NCBI RefSeq assembly: GCF_030378165.1
Contig: NZ_CP119766.1
Span: 3,844,001 to 3,908,000, forward strand
Reading direction: 5' to 3'
DNA: 64,000 nucleotides
From: Flavobacterium panacagri
GTDB taxonomy: Bacteria > Bacteroidota > Bacteroidia > Flavobacteriales > Flavobacteriaceae
Within the stretch, counting starts at the first letter, position 1. Each line of letters opens with the position of its first letter. The notes beneath the pieces are model-generated. The model saw only the letters and a list, made by a program, of their open reading frames with translations. It was not told where the DNA came from and searched no databases. Below, piece after piece: positions 51,301 through 58,459 of the stretch. A program made the position numbers and the translations under genes.

Positions 51301-51825
51301 TCCTAATGCTGGTACAGTAGCTAAATTCCAAGTGGTTACCGGATCATAATTTGTTGCATTATAATCGCCATGTATACCAGCAATAAATGTTGGAGATGCC
51401 GGTTCAGGAAAACCTGTTGGAGATTGATAAGCAAGGATTTGGTCTCCAGCAAAAAGATTGAAGTTTGTACCCTGCGCAATTGTTACAGAGGCTTGAGTTG
51501 TACCTGTTACAGTAAAAATATCTGCAGCTGTTTCAACTATTGATATGATAGTTCCTACAGGTGTAAGTGTCGGTACATTCCACAATAAATGTGTTTCTGT
51601 ACTGTTGGCCCAAACTCCGTTGCCCCATCCTTTTTCTGTAAAATATATAGCGGTTCCTGCTGGTATTTCTTTTAAAGTAATAAACGAGAAACCATCTCCG
51701 TTTGGTGATCCCGTTTGATATCCCACAAAGGCGATATCACCGGGCACTAAAGTTTGAGCTTTTGCATTTTGATGTACAAAGAATGTACACAAGAGCATAA
51801 TAAATAAGAGTAGTTTTTTTTTCAT
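45382..51825 (-). CDS. Giant SprB-repeat adhesin with T9SS type A sorting signal
   Basis: 2147 aa. Signal peptide (MKKKLLLFIMLLCTFFVHQN, then AKAQ). The N-terminal domain (about 25-250: PGDIAFVGYQTGSPNGDGFS) is of the type seen in secreted Bacteroidota proteins. An Fn3-like module lies at about 255-345. I count 17 SprB repeats of about 76 residues (about 350-1650), each with VSCNGGxNGTATV, YTYSWAPSGGTAATATGL and AGTYSVTITDANxC. Then come an HYR-like domain, an MBG-like domain (FTYNGNAHSIQVANLPAG) and a T9SS C-terminal domain (AKLYPNPINTGKVITVEADL to SFKVIVK). SprB repeats occur in the mobile gliding adhesin of F. johnsoniae, so a secreted, cell-surface role in adhesion is expected. DNA repeats are similar enough to recombine. 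Confidence 0.93.
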   Translation of the reverse strand: MKKKLLLFIMLLCTFFVHQNAKAQTLVPGDIAFVGYQTGSPNGDGFSFITLKEIPAGTAIYFTEKGWGNGVWANSTETHLLWNVPTLTPVGTIISIVETAADIFTVTGTTQASVTIAQGTNFNLFAGDQILAYQSPTGFPEPASPTFIAGIHGDYNATNYDPVTTWNLATVPALGAESSLPPGLTNGVNCISLFPAPGPEIPNSKYTGTLTGSKAEILASINNPANWAHHNTNDLGITPTIPTNYPAPSITLAVAPTVTSTVATTIKSVSATLGGNVTADGGDATIERGIVWATTINPTIANNKFQIGTGTGLFSSVVTGLPAATTIYFRAYATNTGGTSYGTELNFTTGAALSAPATIAKTNVSCNGGNNGTATIAVSGGTTPYAYSWAPSGGTNPTATGLAVGVYTVTVTDGEGTQITRSATITQPSVLNATPSTTSVACNGGANGVAAISASGGAGGYSYLWNTGATTAAITGLTAGTYSVTVTDANSCSKTVNNIQVTQPTSVISGTTSSTPVSCFGGSNGTATVVASGGTPSYTYSWAPSGGTAATATGLTAGTYSVTITDANACTQTINGIVVGGPAAALSGTASSTNVSCNGGSNGTATVVANGGTSGYTYSWAPSGGTAATATGLTAGTYSVTITDSKGCTATVSGIAVGQPAAVLNGTPSSTNVSCNGGANGTATITPTGGTSSYSYLWSNGGTTQTITGLLAGIYSVTITDANACSRTINNIMVTQPPVLNASPSLTNVSCNGGANGTASVTASGGTSPYTYLWSNGATTQSITGLTAGTYSVTVTDANTCTRTVNNIIITQPAVLDGTPSTTSVSCNGGSNGTASVVASGGTPNYTYSWAPTGGTAATATGLAAGTYSVTITDANACSKTISGIVVGQPAALVATASAQTNILCNSSPTGSATVSVTGGTGSYTYSWAPSGGTAATATGLTAGTYTVTVTDANTCQTTQSFTITEPTALVASPLAQTNIACNGGATGSATVSVTGGTGAYTYSWAPSGGTAATASGLTAGTYTVTVKDANLCQTTQSFTITQPTILAATTASTGVSCFGGSNGTASVTVSGGTPSYTYAWAPLGGTSATITGRPAGNYTCTITDANGCTLVKNITIGSPAAFSATYTKTDVSCNGGTNGTATITATGATSPYTYTWTPTGGSAATASGLAAGNYTVLVQDANTCVYTVNITIDQPSALTATTSQTNVLCNGGATGTATVVASGGTTNYTYLWSPTGGTAATATGLTAGNYSCLITDNNGCTLTKTFTIMQPSVLAATTSQINATCSTGGQAAVNVSGGTTPYTYLWSNGVTTPISTALNAGNYSVIITDANGCSITKNFTINTTNTLVAATSQSNVLCNGSNTATATVIPSGAPGPFTYVWAPLGGNTDTATGLTAGNYSVTITASNGCSIVKNFTITQPTDISITPSQTNLLCNGAVTGSASVVVTGGTGGYTYSWAPSGGNAATATGLAAGTYTVTVTDANLCQTTQSFTITQPAAIAATTSQTNVSCNGGTNGSANVVVTGGTGAYAYSWSPSGGTAATATGLAAGTYTVTITDANLCTTTAAVTITQPAVLNATTTQTDVSCNGANDGTATVTATGGTGTYTYSWAPSGGNAATATGLAAGTYTVTITDANSCFLTKTVTIGTTLDVTAPVPNVAVLPEISNYCSVLSSQITIPTAVDNCAGTINGTTVDPLSYSTPGTYVINWKYDDGNGNTTTQLQTVKVLVSPLNAITFNNAEFTYNGNAHSIQVANLPAGASVNYSSNNGSVNAGTYTVTATITPALTSPNCTPIVLTADLVIKKAAQQITFAAIPVKTLGANNIFNLSATSSSNLPVTYSYTFDSPQAAATVTAAGQVTMVRSGEILVTAHQVGNTNFLPAPDVSQLLVILNNNIDVQRITIGEKIFENPAKVINHILECGETNPNISIVNQSNATITPSANFTIQTPKPGIYNQNVNITSEDGSTSAVYTITVQKPFAFFDIVKVKFNNTLIINNNPQTNGGYEFTAYEWFKNGQLVGTGQYYSAGDALGNLLDPSANYMAKLTTKDGKVLQTCSAQITLTNSFQAKLYPNPINTGKVITVEADLPKEELEKMHITLYSVTGQLIKTVQSSSVKTEIQLPETSEGNMLLVVLETPNVQKSFKVIVK

Positions 51826-51840
51826 AATACGAGATTTAGA

Positions 51841-52974
51841 TTAGTGACATAGATAAGCATTGTGCCAGCCACTTTGATGATCAGGCTTTTTTAGTGAACT
51901 TAAAGCTTTAATAAAATGTCCGTCATTTACAAATGTTTCAATTTTTCTAAAGCTTATATTATTGAGAGAATTCACATTTAATTCATAGATGTAATGATTA
52001 AATGTTGTTCTGTTTGTATCCTTATCGAATTTTATAATTCCTCGTGGTCCTTCGATATGTAAATGATCTGTTTCTTCTATTAAAGACTTGACACTTAGGT
52101 TTTTTGCATTTAGCATGATGTTCTTTAGTATAAGTCCGTTTTCATATCCAAGAATTGCAAAATAAGTTGGATTTTCTGAATAGGAGTTTTGATACAGTTC
52201 GTTAAACTCTGAAGTATCTGTATCATTTTGCATCCAGCTGCTTACTACATAAAGATCGTTCTGGTTATTCTTGTACTCGTCTAAAATTTTGTCATTGATA
52301 AAAAAGGGAGTTACATAGAAAGGATATTGTTGTGCAATTTTATTTTGGCTTATAAAATCTGCATTTTCTTCAGCATATAAACCACTATAAAAAGCAAAAA
52401 CAACTTCAGGCTTTTGTTCGTTAATAATTTTTGACATATAAAGTGCCTCATCTTCTCTGGGCTGAAAAGGCGTAATGTAATGTCCTGAAAAATTGTCTTG
52501 TTTGTTGAATGCATATTCTATTGCAGACAACAGGCCGTAACCTGAATCATAAAAAGAAGTTGAGGTTGCTATTTTTTCATATTTTTTACTTGTAAAATAA
52601 CGGCCTAAATGATAACATGATTCAGCTAATCCAAAAGAATTAATATAAACTCCTTTATAAGCTGGTGTTTCATAAGGCAATGTTGCTCCAAGATCAGCAG
52701 CTAATAATAAAATATCATTTTTTGAAGTGTAGTTATAAACTTCTGACATATTTTTATGACCAAAAAAACCAATGATAATCGAGATGTCTTCCTGAAAATT
52801 CAGTTTTTGTATTTTGTCAATTATCATTTTTTCGTCTGCACCAATACCAATACTTTCTACAAAAAATTTTGCATTTAGATTATTAAGTTTTAACCCTCGC
52901 ATAAAATCCTTGTCTATTGTGGGATACTGTTTTGACTTTGGAATTAAAACTCCTATTTTAATGTCGTTATCCAT
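51841..52974 (-). CDS. Periplasmic-binding-protein-like (type 1) protein without signal peptide
   Basis: 377 aa. The type 1 PBP fold of branched-chain amino-acid/amide receptors is recognisable: IKIGVLIPKSKQYPTIDKDF at the start, SIIIGFFGHKNMSEVY, KNDILLLAADLGATLPYE, KPEVVFAFYSGLYAEENADF, YVVSSWMQNDTDTSEFNELY. There is no hydrophobic signal before MDNDIKIGVLIP and no membrane segment. It is therefore predicted cytosolic, unlike transport receptors. It ends with GWHNAYLCH, 15 bp before the adhesin gene, in the same transcript. A ligand-sensing role is possible; function unknown. Confidence 0.8.
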   Translation of the reverse strand: MDNDIKIGVLIPKSKQYPTIDKDFMRGLKLNNLNAKFFVESIGIGADEKMIIDKIQKLNFQEDISIIIGFFGHKNMSEVYNYTSKNDILLLAADLGATLPYETPAYKGVYINSFGLAESCYHLGRYFTSKKYEKIATSTSFYDSGYGLLSAIEYAFNKQDNFSGHYITPFQPREDEALYMSKIINEQKPEVVFAFYSGLYAEENADFISQNKIAQQYPFYVTPFFINDKILDEYKNNQNDLYVVSSWMQNDTDTSEFNELYQNSYSENPTYFAILGYENGLILKNIMLNAKNLSVKSLIEETDHLHIEGPRGIIKFDKDTNRTTFNHYIYELNVNSLNNISFRKIETFVNDGHFIKALSSLKKPDHQSGWHNAYLCH

Positions 52975-52987
52975 AAATTGAGATTAA

Positions 52988-53018
52988 AAAAATAGAGGCA
53001 GTAAATGCCTCTATTTTT
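52988..53018 (-). terminator. Terminator-like hairpin between collar and binding-protein genes
   Basis: AAAAATAGAGGCA (52988-53000) / TGCCTCTATTTTT (53006-53018), perfect 13-bp arms, GTAAA loop, and on the minus strand a U-run after the stem. Only 13 bp separate it from the downstream start codon, so transcription of the next three genes needs read-through or a promoter inside the collar gene. It may act as an attenuator. Confidence 0.85.
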
Positions 53019-53027
53019 ATTGTTTTG

Positions 53028-53615
53028 TTAGTTGCGAGTAGGAAAAACTCCTTGTAATGAAATACACATGTTTACAGCAAGATATGGATTACGGATGCTG
53101 AATGGAATAGTGCTTCCTGCTATTGCGGTATTACCGCCTAGAACTGCAGTTGCACCAATTCCTCCAATTTTAGATACTCCAGTCCCTGGTTCACTATAGA
53201 TGTTTGCCGTTTGGCCTCCAGAAGCAAGAGAATTATTTCCATTGTCAGTTTCATTAGAAACTGTTCCTCCTGTAATTGAATTTGCAGTTAACGTTACAGC
53301 TACAGTTCCACCTGTAAGAGCGTGAACGTGAGCAGGCATATTGCTTTGTAATAATGTAATGTTTTCAACACCAGCATTTTGTCCTATTACAACATTACTT
53401 AAACCAGGACCTTGTCCAAAGTGTATAGGACTGCGCCCTCTCAAGTCAGGAAGATTAAAAGTAGTTGTTCCATTTCCTCCATAAGTTGTTCCAAGCAAGG
53501 CAAATAAAGTTTGATTTTGAGTAATTCCCATAGCTTGACCGTTACAAAATGCCCAGCCGACAGGATTGAAATTGAATGCAAAAAGATGGATTTCTCCAAT
53601 GTAAACTTCAATCAT
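53028..53615 (-). CDS. Phage tail collar domain protein (MdpB/tail-fibre-like)
   Basis: 195 aa from the ATG at 53613-53615. The 26-residue extension to 53693 is a run of hydrophobic/basic codons absent from the family. The typical start YIGEIHLFAFNFNPVGWAFC, NGQAMGITQNQTLFALLGTT, YGGNGTTTFNLPDLRGRSPI defines the tail-collar domain, followed by NMPAHVHAL. The C-terminus is Gly/Thr/Ala-rich. Such proteins occur both as phage fibres and as stand-alone bacterial proteins (microcystin-dependent protein family). No phage genes lie nearby. It may serve as a fibre for the eCIS or as a surface protein; GACAAAAT repeats lie upstream, as for the eCIS operon. Confidence 0.9.
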   Translation of the reverse strand: MIEVYIGEIHLFAFNFNPVGWAFCNGQAMGITQNQTLFALLGTTYGGNGTTTFNLPDLRGRSPIHFGQGPGLSNVVIGQNAGVENITLLQSNMPAHVHALTGGTVAVTLTANSITGGTVSNETDNGNNSLASGGQTANIYSEPGTGVSKIGGIGATAVLGGNTAIAGSTIPFSIRNPYLAVNMCISLQGVFPTRN

Positions 53616-53769
53616 AATTATTTTAATTTTAAAGGTTAATGATAGTTTTAGTTTTATTATAAGACTTAAGAATACTTTTAAAAAAAATGACAAATAATCC
53701 TTTTCTTACGGTTTTGCTAAGGTATTACATGTAAGTGTTTTTAAATCAGGTATTTTTACGTGTTTTTTT

Positions 53770-53798
53770 ATTTTGTCGGAAAAATTAGTATTTTGTCG
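53770..53798. promoter_or_regulatory. Paired ATTTTGTCG repeats upstream of the collar gene
   Basis: ATTTTGTCG at 53770-53778 and 53790-53798, spaced 20 bp (two helical turns), 155-183 bp before the collar start. The complement CGACAAAAT shares the core GACAAAAT with the repeats in front of the eCIS operon. The whole stretch 53616-54349 holds no supported gene. A 64-codon frame at 53966-54160 has no family features. Confidence 0.45.
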
Positions 53799-54349
53799 AT
53801 AAAAGAGGGATGAGACAAACTATTTTTTAAAAATGTTTATCAAGAACGATGAAAACAGTTTTATACGTTAAGAAATTAAAAACGATTAAAGTTAAGTTTT
53901 GACATTATCCACATTAAAAATTGTTTATAAATGCTGATATGGCAAGTAGGATAGAAGAATTTTAGCTATCTAAATCTATCAATAGAAAGATATTGTGTCT
54001 TTTTATAATAATAAGATTGATTCTCTTTTACTTTTGAATCAAACGTTTTCTTCTTAGATAATGCATTCAAAAGGATTAAGATATTATTCCTCATTATAAC
54101 TGACGAAAGGACGACGTAGTGAACTATAATACAAATTGTAAATGAACAATTTAGTATCAAAAATTACGATAAAGTAAGAGAGGAAAAAAAATATCCAGAG
54201 GGATTTAGAACAATCTTTCAGTTTCGATTAAATTCCTGATAAAGAGACTTTTTAAATTTATTATTTCAAACAGATTATTTCTCGTGAAAAATTGAACAGT
54301 AAATCAGATTGTAAAAGTGTGATGAATGGATATTTATTCAGATAAAAAA

Positions 54350-54380
54350 AAAGAGATAACTACTTATTAGTTATCTCTTT
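54350..54380 (-). terminator. Terminator of the redox gene cluster
   Basis: AAAGAGATAACT (54350-54361) / AGTTATCTCTTT (54369-54380), 12-bp arms, 7-nt loop. On the minus strand a run of T follows. It is 145 bp downstream of the nitroreductase stop. Confidence 0.85.
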
Positions 54381-54524
54381 AAAGAGTTATATTTAGAAAA
54401 TTTAAAAAATTGTAAGTTCAAATTGTTATCAATAAATACAGAGATTATTTGTGGAATTATCTGCATCAAAATTTATTGATGATAAGTTTTGTGGTTAAAT
54501 AGGATTAATTTCTCATCTAAGAAA

Positions 54525-55175
54525 CTATTTGATAATCTTAACCTTTTCGCTGTATCGAATTGGCGCTTCAGGATTTTCATCTGGATGACCAAGAGCTACA
54601 TTGATCGTAACTTCATATCCTTCTGGAATATTTAATAGTTTAAGAATGTCTTCATTTTCAGGAAGATTCAATACAGGCACCAGAGAACCAATAGGGCAGG
54701 TACCCAGATCAAGAGCATTGGCGCTGAGTAATATATTTTGTAATGCAAGACCTGCGTCAAGTTTGGTGTAGTTGCTTCCCTTTTCCCCTGCCATTACAAT
54801 TAAGGTTGGGGCATGATGAAAAATACTGAAACCTTCTTCTCGGTAACGAGATGCACTTCCTTGAAGTTCTTTGCCTTGTGCAAATGCAAGAAATCTTTTA
54901 TTGATTTCCTCCAGGATTTTTTGATTCTGAACTACACGAATTTCCCATGTCTGTTTGTTGAGCGCGCTTGGTGCATATATTGCACATTTCATTATTGTAT
55001 CAAGCTGCTGCTGTGTAACCTGCTGGGTTGTATATTTTCTAATAGATCTCCGTTTTAAAATATTACTGACAATAGCTTCTCTTGAACTGCCCTGAAAAAC
55101 GATACGTTCAATCTTGGGTTCACTGCATCCATAAAGCAGAACGGCCGCTATTGCGGACACAAATAATTTTTTCAT
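54525..55175 (-). CDS. Nitroreductase-family lipoprotein
   Basis: 216 aa from the ATG at 55173-55175; an alternative ATG at 55196 overlaps rnfD. A lipoprotein signal MKKLFVSAIAAVLLYGC (Cys about 17) is followed by a nitroreductase FMN domain: RRSIRKYTTQQVTQQQLDTI, CAIYAPSALNKQTWEIRVVQ, APTLIVMAGEKGS, ALQNILLSANALDLGTCPIG, YEVTINVALGHPDENPEAPI. Export of a nitroreductase is uncommon. Its position, 10 bp after rnfD, suggests that it takes electrons from the membrane RnfC/RnfD module on the outer face. The electron acceptor is unknown. Confidence 0.85.
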   Translation of the reverse strand: MKKLFVSAIAAVLLYGCSEPKIERIVFQGSSREAIVSNILKRRSIRKYTTQQVTQQQLDTIMKCAIYAPSALNKQTWEIRVVQNQKILEEINKRFLAFAQGKELQGSASRYREEGFSIFHHAPTLIVMAGEKGSNYTKLDAGLALQNILLSANALDLGTCPIGSLVPVLNLPENEDILKLLNIPEGYEVTINVALGHPDENPEAPIRYSEKVKIIK

Positions 55176-55185
55176 GTTTTTACTC

Positions 55186-56271
55186 TTAAATTGCATTGTT
55201 AATTTTTTTTGAAAAGGAAAAGTTGAATTTAGTGATGAGGTATAATAGGTATAGGAAGACAACATATTGAATAAGTTCATAATAATAGAGGCTAAGAACT
55301 GCAAAGGTTGCTCCTAAAATTTTAATAGTAAGATTGAAAACTGGCTCAATTTTTTGTTTCCAGTCGGTGGGATCTCCCCATGCTGAAGGACGAAACTGTA
55401 TGCTGATTTGATGTGAAAAAGCATTGAGAAGGAGAATAGAGTAGGACATATATTCGAACTCTACACCGCCTTTGATTAATATAAAAATTACCAGACCTGT
55501 CATCATGCCATAATACAGTTTGCCGTTTGGAGTTGCAGGGCTTGAAGGCATATCGGTTGCCATAAATATAGTGCCAAGTAGGATGCCTGCCACAGAATAA
55601 CGAAGCTGTTCACCTCCGGGAAACCAGAGCAAAAGTGTAAAAACAGCAAGTAGTCCAAAAGGGATGTGCCAGCTAATCCTGTTACGTATTAACAAATAGA
55701 ATCCGCCCAGAACTATAAAAAGAATCGAATATTCGCCCACTGCACCAGAAGTTTTGTAAAGTATTGTACTTAAATATTCTCCCATAACCGAATGATCCGT
55801 AATCTGAAAAAGCTGATCGGGTGTTGTTTTTACAAGCCCTTTGATTTTCCATATATCAGAAGATGTCATGACCGAAGAAAAAAAGACACTCATAAATTCT
55901 CTGCCAACCAATGCGGGATTAAAAGTGTTTTTGCCAAGACCTCCCCACAATATTTTCCCAAATAAAATAGCGGCTACAGCGCCGAAAGCTACAATATGCA
56001 ATGGAACCAGCGGTGAGAGTGTAAGTACCAACAGTAACGCAGTAACCAAAGCGGAACCATCTAGTATAGTCTTGTATTTTTTTAAGAGAAAAGCTGAGAA
56101 TAGAAATTCTGCAATAAACGCTGCTGTTATGGCAGTTATGAACTGCATCATTACCAAACTGCCATAAGCAAGACAAGCAATAACTACTAATGGCAGCAAT
56201 GCCAGTACAACGTCAAGCATCACCATTTGGGTGCCATTGAATTTAGGTTTTATAAAAGGTGCTGTTTTCAT
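55186..56271 (-). CDS. rnfD: RnfD/NqrB-like membrane subunit
   Basis: 361 aa with about 9-10 membrane segments. Family motifs: TILDGSALVTALLLVLTLSP, GLGKNTFNPALVGREFMSVF, GAVGEYSILFIVLGGFYLLI, SVAGILLGTIFMATDMPSSP, ATPNGKLYYGMMTGL. In Rnf/Nqr pumps this subunit carries a covalent FMN on a Thr in an SGAT motif. At the matching place this protein reads TTPDQLFQITDHSVMGEY, with no SGAT, so it probably lacks that FMN. The start overlaps rnfC by 4 bp. Confidence 0.87.
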   Translation of the reverse strand: MKTAPFIKPKFNGTQMVMLDVVLALLPLVVIACLAYGSLVMMQFITAITAAFIAEFLFSAFLLKKYKTILDGSALVTALLLVLTLSPLVPLHIVAFGAVAAILFGKILWGGLGKNTFNPALVGREFMSVFFSSVMTSSDIWKIKGLVKTTPDQLFQITDHSVMGEYLSTILYKTSGAVGEYSILFIVLGGFYLLIRNRISWHIPFGLLAVFTLLLWFPGGEQLRYSVAGILLGTIFMATDMPSSPATPNGKLYYGMMTGLVIFILIKGGVEFEYMSYSILLLNAFSHQISIQFRPSAWGDPTDWKQKIEPVFNLTIKILGATFAVLSLYYYELIQYVVFLYLLYLITKFNFSFSKKINNAI

Positions 56272-57542
56272 TGTAGTGTTTTTTTTGCCGATGCTGACAA
56301 TTTGATTTTACCTTCAAAAATATTTTCCATTAGTGCTACATTGCTTGGACATATATAAGCACACGCACCGCATTCAATACAATCCTGCAAGTTAAAAGTG
56401 CGAAGGGTTTTAAGATCATTGTCAATATTATGCCTTACGAATTCCAGAGGCATCAGCTTCTGTGGACAAACATCAATACAGAGACCACATTTAATACAGT
56501 TGTTTTCTGTTGATTTCAGTTTTTTCAGCAGCAGCAGACCGCCAGAACCTTTTTCTATTGGCTGTAAGGGCGAATCAATGCTTTTTCCCATCATGGCACC
56601 ACCCATAACAACTGTCTGTTTTTCGGGATTCCATTGGTTGTTAGTCAGATTTAAAATATGGCCAACTGGAGTGCCTATTTTTACCCTGAAAATTCCAGTT
56701 TCGGATGTACTGTTTCCAGAAACGGTAACAATACGGTCTATCATAGGACGTGATTTGAAAACGGCGTTGTAAACCGCCCGTAATGTTCCGATGTTATTGA
56801 CCAGAATACCATGCTGTGATGGAATAGTTCCTTTTCGGAGTTCTAGTTTTGTGATAGATTTAATAAGCTGCAATTCGCCTCCCTGTGGATAAGTATCAGG
56901 AAGAATCTTAACTCTTATGTCTAATTGTATTTTCTGCGCATTTTCTAAAAGATGAGATTTGAGGGATTTATTATGTTTTTCGATGCCAAAAACTATTTCA
57001 GCAGCACCAAGGACATGTTTCAAAACTTTAGCAGCCTGCAAAAGCTCAGAGGTTTCATATTTCATCAGTGCAGTATCGCTGCTTAAATAAGGTTCACATT
57101 CGGCACCATTAAAAATCAGGGTATTGATTTTTTCTCTGGCTACATTATATTTTAAATGTGTAGGGAATTGTGATCCTCCAGCTCCTTTAATACCACAATT
57201 TAGCAGTATTTCCTGCAATACTTCGAGATTTATTTCTGATGGATCAAAATGAGGAGCAGGAAGTGTCGTTTCTTTAAAATCGTTTATCAGATGTACAACG
57301 GCTTTGTTTCTAATAAAAGTAAAAGCATTAATGATTCCTGAAACAGGCGCGTGTATTTTTGCGCCGGCAGTATTAGAGGCTGTTGCAAGTACCTGATATT
57401 TTTTTACAGTTTCTCCAATTTTTACAACAGGTTCCATCGAGCCTTTGTAACCTGACAACGGTATATAAAAATCGATCGGATCTGCAATAGAGGAGATTTG
57501 TTTCTTCTTAGTCTCTTTCTTTAACGAAGGTATTGAAAGCAT
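56268..57542 (-). CDS. rnfC: RnfC-like iron-sulfur flavoprotein subunit
   Basis: 424 aa. Order: N-terminal RnfC barrel (DFYIPLSGYKGSMEPVVKIG, GAKIHAPVSGIINAF), NADH/FMN Rossmann part (NCGIKGAGGSQFPTHLKYNV, LIFNGAECEPYLSSDTALMK), SLBB (GTPVGHILNLTNNQWNPEKQ), and two 4Fe-4S motifs (CIKCGLCIDVCP and CIECGACAYICP). RnfC is the electron-input subunit (NADH or ferredoxin side). The start overlaps apbE by 22 bp. No rnfA, B, E or G gene follows. Confidence 0.93.
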   Translation of the reverse strand: MLSIPSLKKETKKKQISSIADPIDFYIPLSGYKGSMEPVVKIGETVKKYQVLATASNTAGAKIHAPVSGIINAFTFIRNKAVVHLINDFKETTLPAPHFDPSEINLEVLQEILLNCGIKGAGGSQFPTHLKYNVAREKINTLIFNGAECEPYLSSDTALMKYETSELLQAAKVLKHVLGAAEIVFGIEKHNKSLKSHLLENAQKIQLDIRVKILPDTYPQGGELQLIKSITKLELRKGTIPSQHGILVNNIGTLRAVYNAVFKSRPMIDRIVTVSGNSTSETGIFRVKIGTPVGHILNLTNNQWNPEKQTVVMGGAMMGKSIDSPLQPIEKGSGGLLLLKKLKSTENNCIKCGLCIDVCPQKLMPLEFVRHNIDNDLKTLRTFNLQDCIECGACAYICPSNVALMENIFEGKIKLSASAKKTLQ

Positions 57543-58459
57543 TCTGTCAGTGTTTTTTTATTGTCGTTGTCTATTATAAAATAATCAAAATCGAAATGTT
57601 TTTTCAATTCGGCAGTAACCTCATCAAGCATTGCAGCGGGAACTGTAAAAAGCGCAGTAGAAAGGATGTCTCCTAAAAAGGCATTTTTTGTGAGAACTCC
57701 CGTTTGTGCGGTTTCAGCAGGATATCCAGTTATGCAATTCAGAATGTGACCATATTTTTTTCCGCCAATTATCAAATGATTATCTACGTTTCCCGAAAGA
57801 CTGAAAGTCTGAGAATTAATTTCTAACCCAGTTTTAAATTCATCTTTATTAAAAGCATCTGGAACGTTAATTTTCCAAGACGGATGATCAGCATCATTCA
57901 ATGCTGAAATAGTACTGCCTCCCGCATTTATTATGGCATCTGTAATTCCTTGTTTTTTAAGAAATTCAATAGTTTTGTCAACTGCAAAAGCTTTTATAAA
58001 AGAACCAGTAATAATTTCCTGATTCGTATTTATTTTAACGTTCAGGCCGTCCGTAAGGATTGTTCTAAAATTAACTTTTTCAAGCGCAGATTTTAGTTCA
58101 TTACTTTTCGGGAGCTTATGACTATTTTCTTTATAAAATCCCCAGAGTTTCAGCAGAGGCATACAGGTAATATCATAATGCCCTTTGGTAATAACCGAAA
58201 CCTTATGAATTGTCCTGATCATCTCAATACAATCTTGATCAACAGTAACCCAGCTTCCTCTCTTCTCATTAATGATGCTGAAATAGGAACCAGATACATA
58301 CGAATTATACTTTCGGTCTATTTCTTCAAGGATTTCAAAGGATTTCTCCAAAAGCTGTTCACCAAATGCTATTGGAATTTTAATCTTACAATTGCAATGA
58401 AAAATTCTTCGTGTCTGAGCCAAATATTGTTTAGGAACTTTCTGAAGCATTTTCGTCAT
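57521..58459 (-). CDS. apbE: ApbE-family FAD:protein FMN transferase
   Basis: 312 aa. Family features are EEIDRKYNSYVSGSYFSIIN, YDITCMPLLKLWGFY, GSFIKAFAVDKTIEFLKKQG, DAIINAGGSTISAL, the C-terminal motif YGHILNCITGYPAETAQTGV, and LGDILSTALFTVPA. ApbE attaches FMN to Thr of Rnf/Nqr/FMN_bind proteins, usually in the periplasm. Here no signal peptide or lipobox is visible, and the HIxDPxTG motif reads HILNCITG. Activity may therefore be altered or the enzyme may be cytosolic. It overlaps both neighbours and belongs to the rnf-like operon. Confidence 0.87.
   Translation of the reverse strand: MTKMLQKVPKQYLAQTRRIFHCNCKIKIPIAFGEQLLEKSFEILEEIDRKYNSYVSGSYFSIINEKRGSWVTVDQDCIEMIRTIHKVSVITKGHYDITCMPLLKLWGFYKENSHKLPKSNELKSALEKVNFRTILTDGLNVKINTNQEIITGSFIKAFAVDKTIEFLKKQGITDAIINAGGSTISALNDADHPSWKINVPDAFNKDEFKTGLEINSQTFSLSGNVDNHLIIGGKKYGHILNCITGYPAETAQTGVLTKNAFLGDILSTALFTVPAAMLDEVTAELKKHFDFDYFIIDNDNKKTLTECFQYLR

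Noticed and set aside
49895..51349. Open frames antisense to or out of frame with the adhesin gene
   Set aside because: Shadows produced by the repetitive coding sequence, rich in Cys and Trp.
45382..51825. Repeat array resembling a CRISPR
   Set aside because: The repeats are about 230 bp, in frame, and encode SprB modules of a protein; no cas genes.
53966..54160. 64-codon open frame in the 830-bp gap before the redox cluster
   Set aside because: Composition and lack of any start context or family pattern suggest chance in AT-rich DNA.
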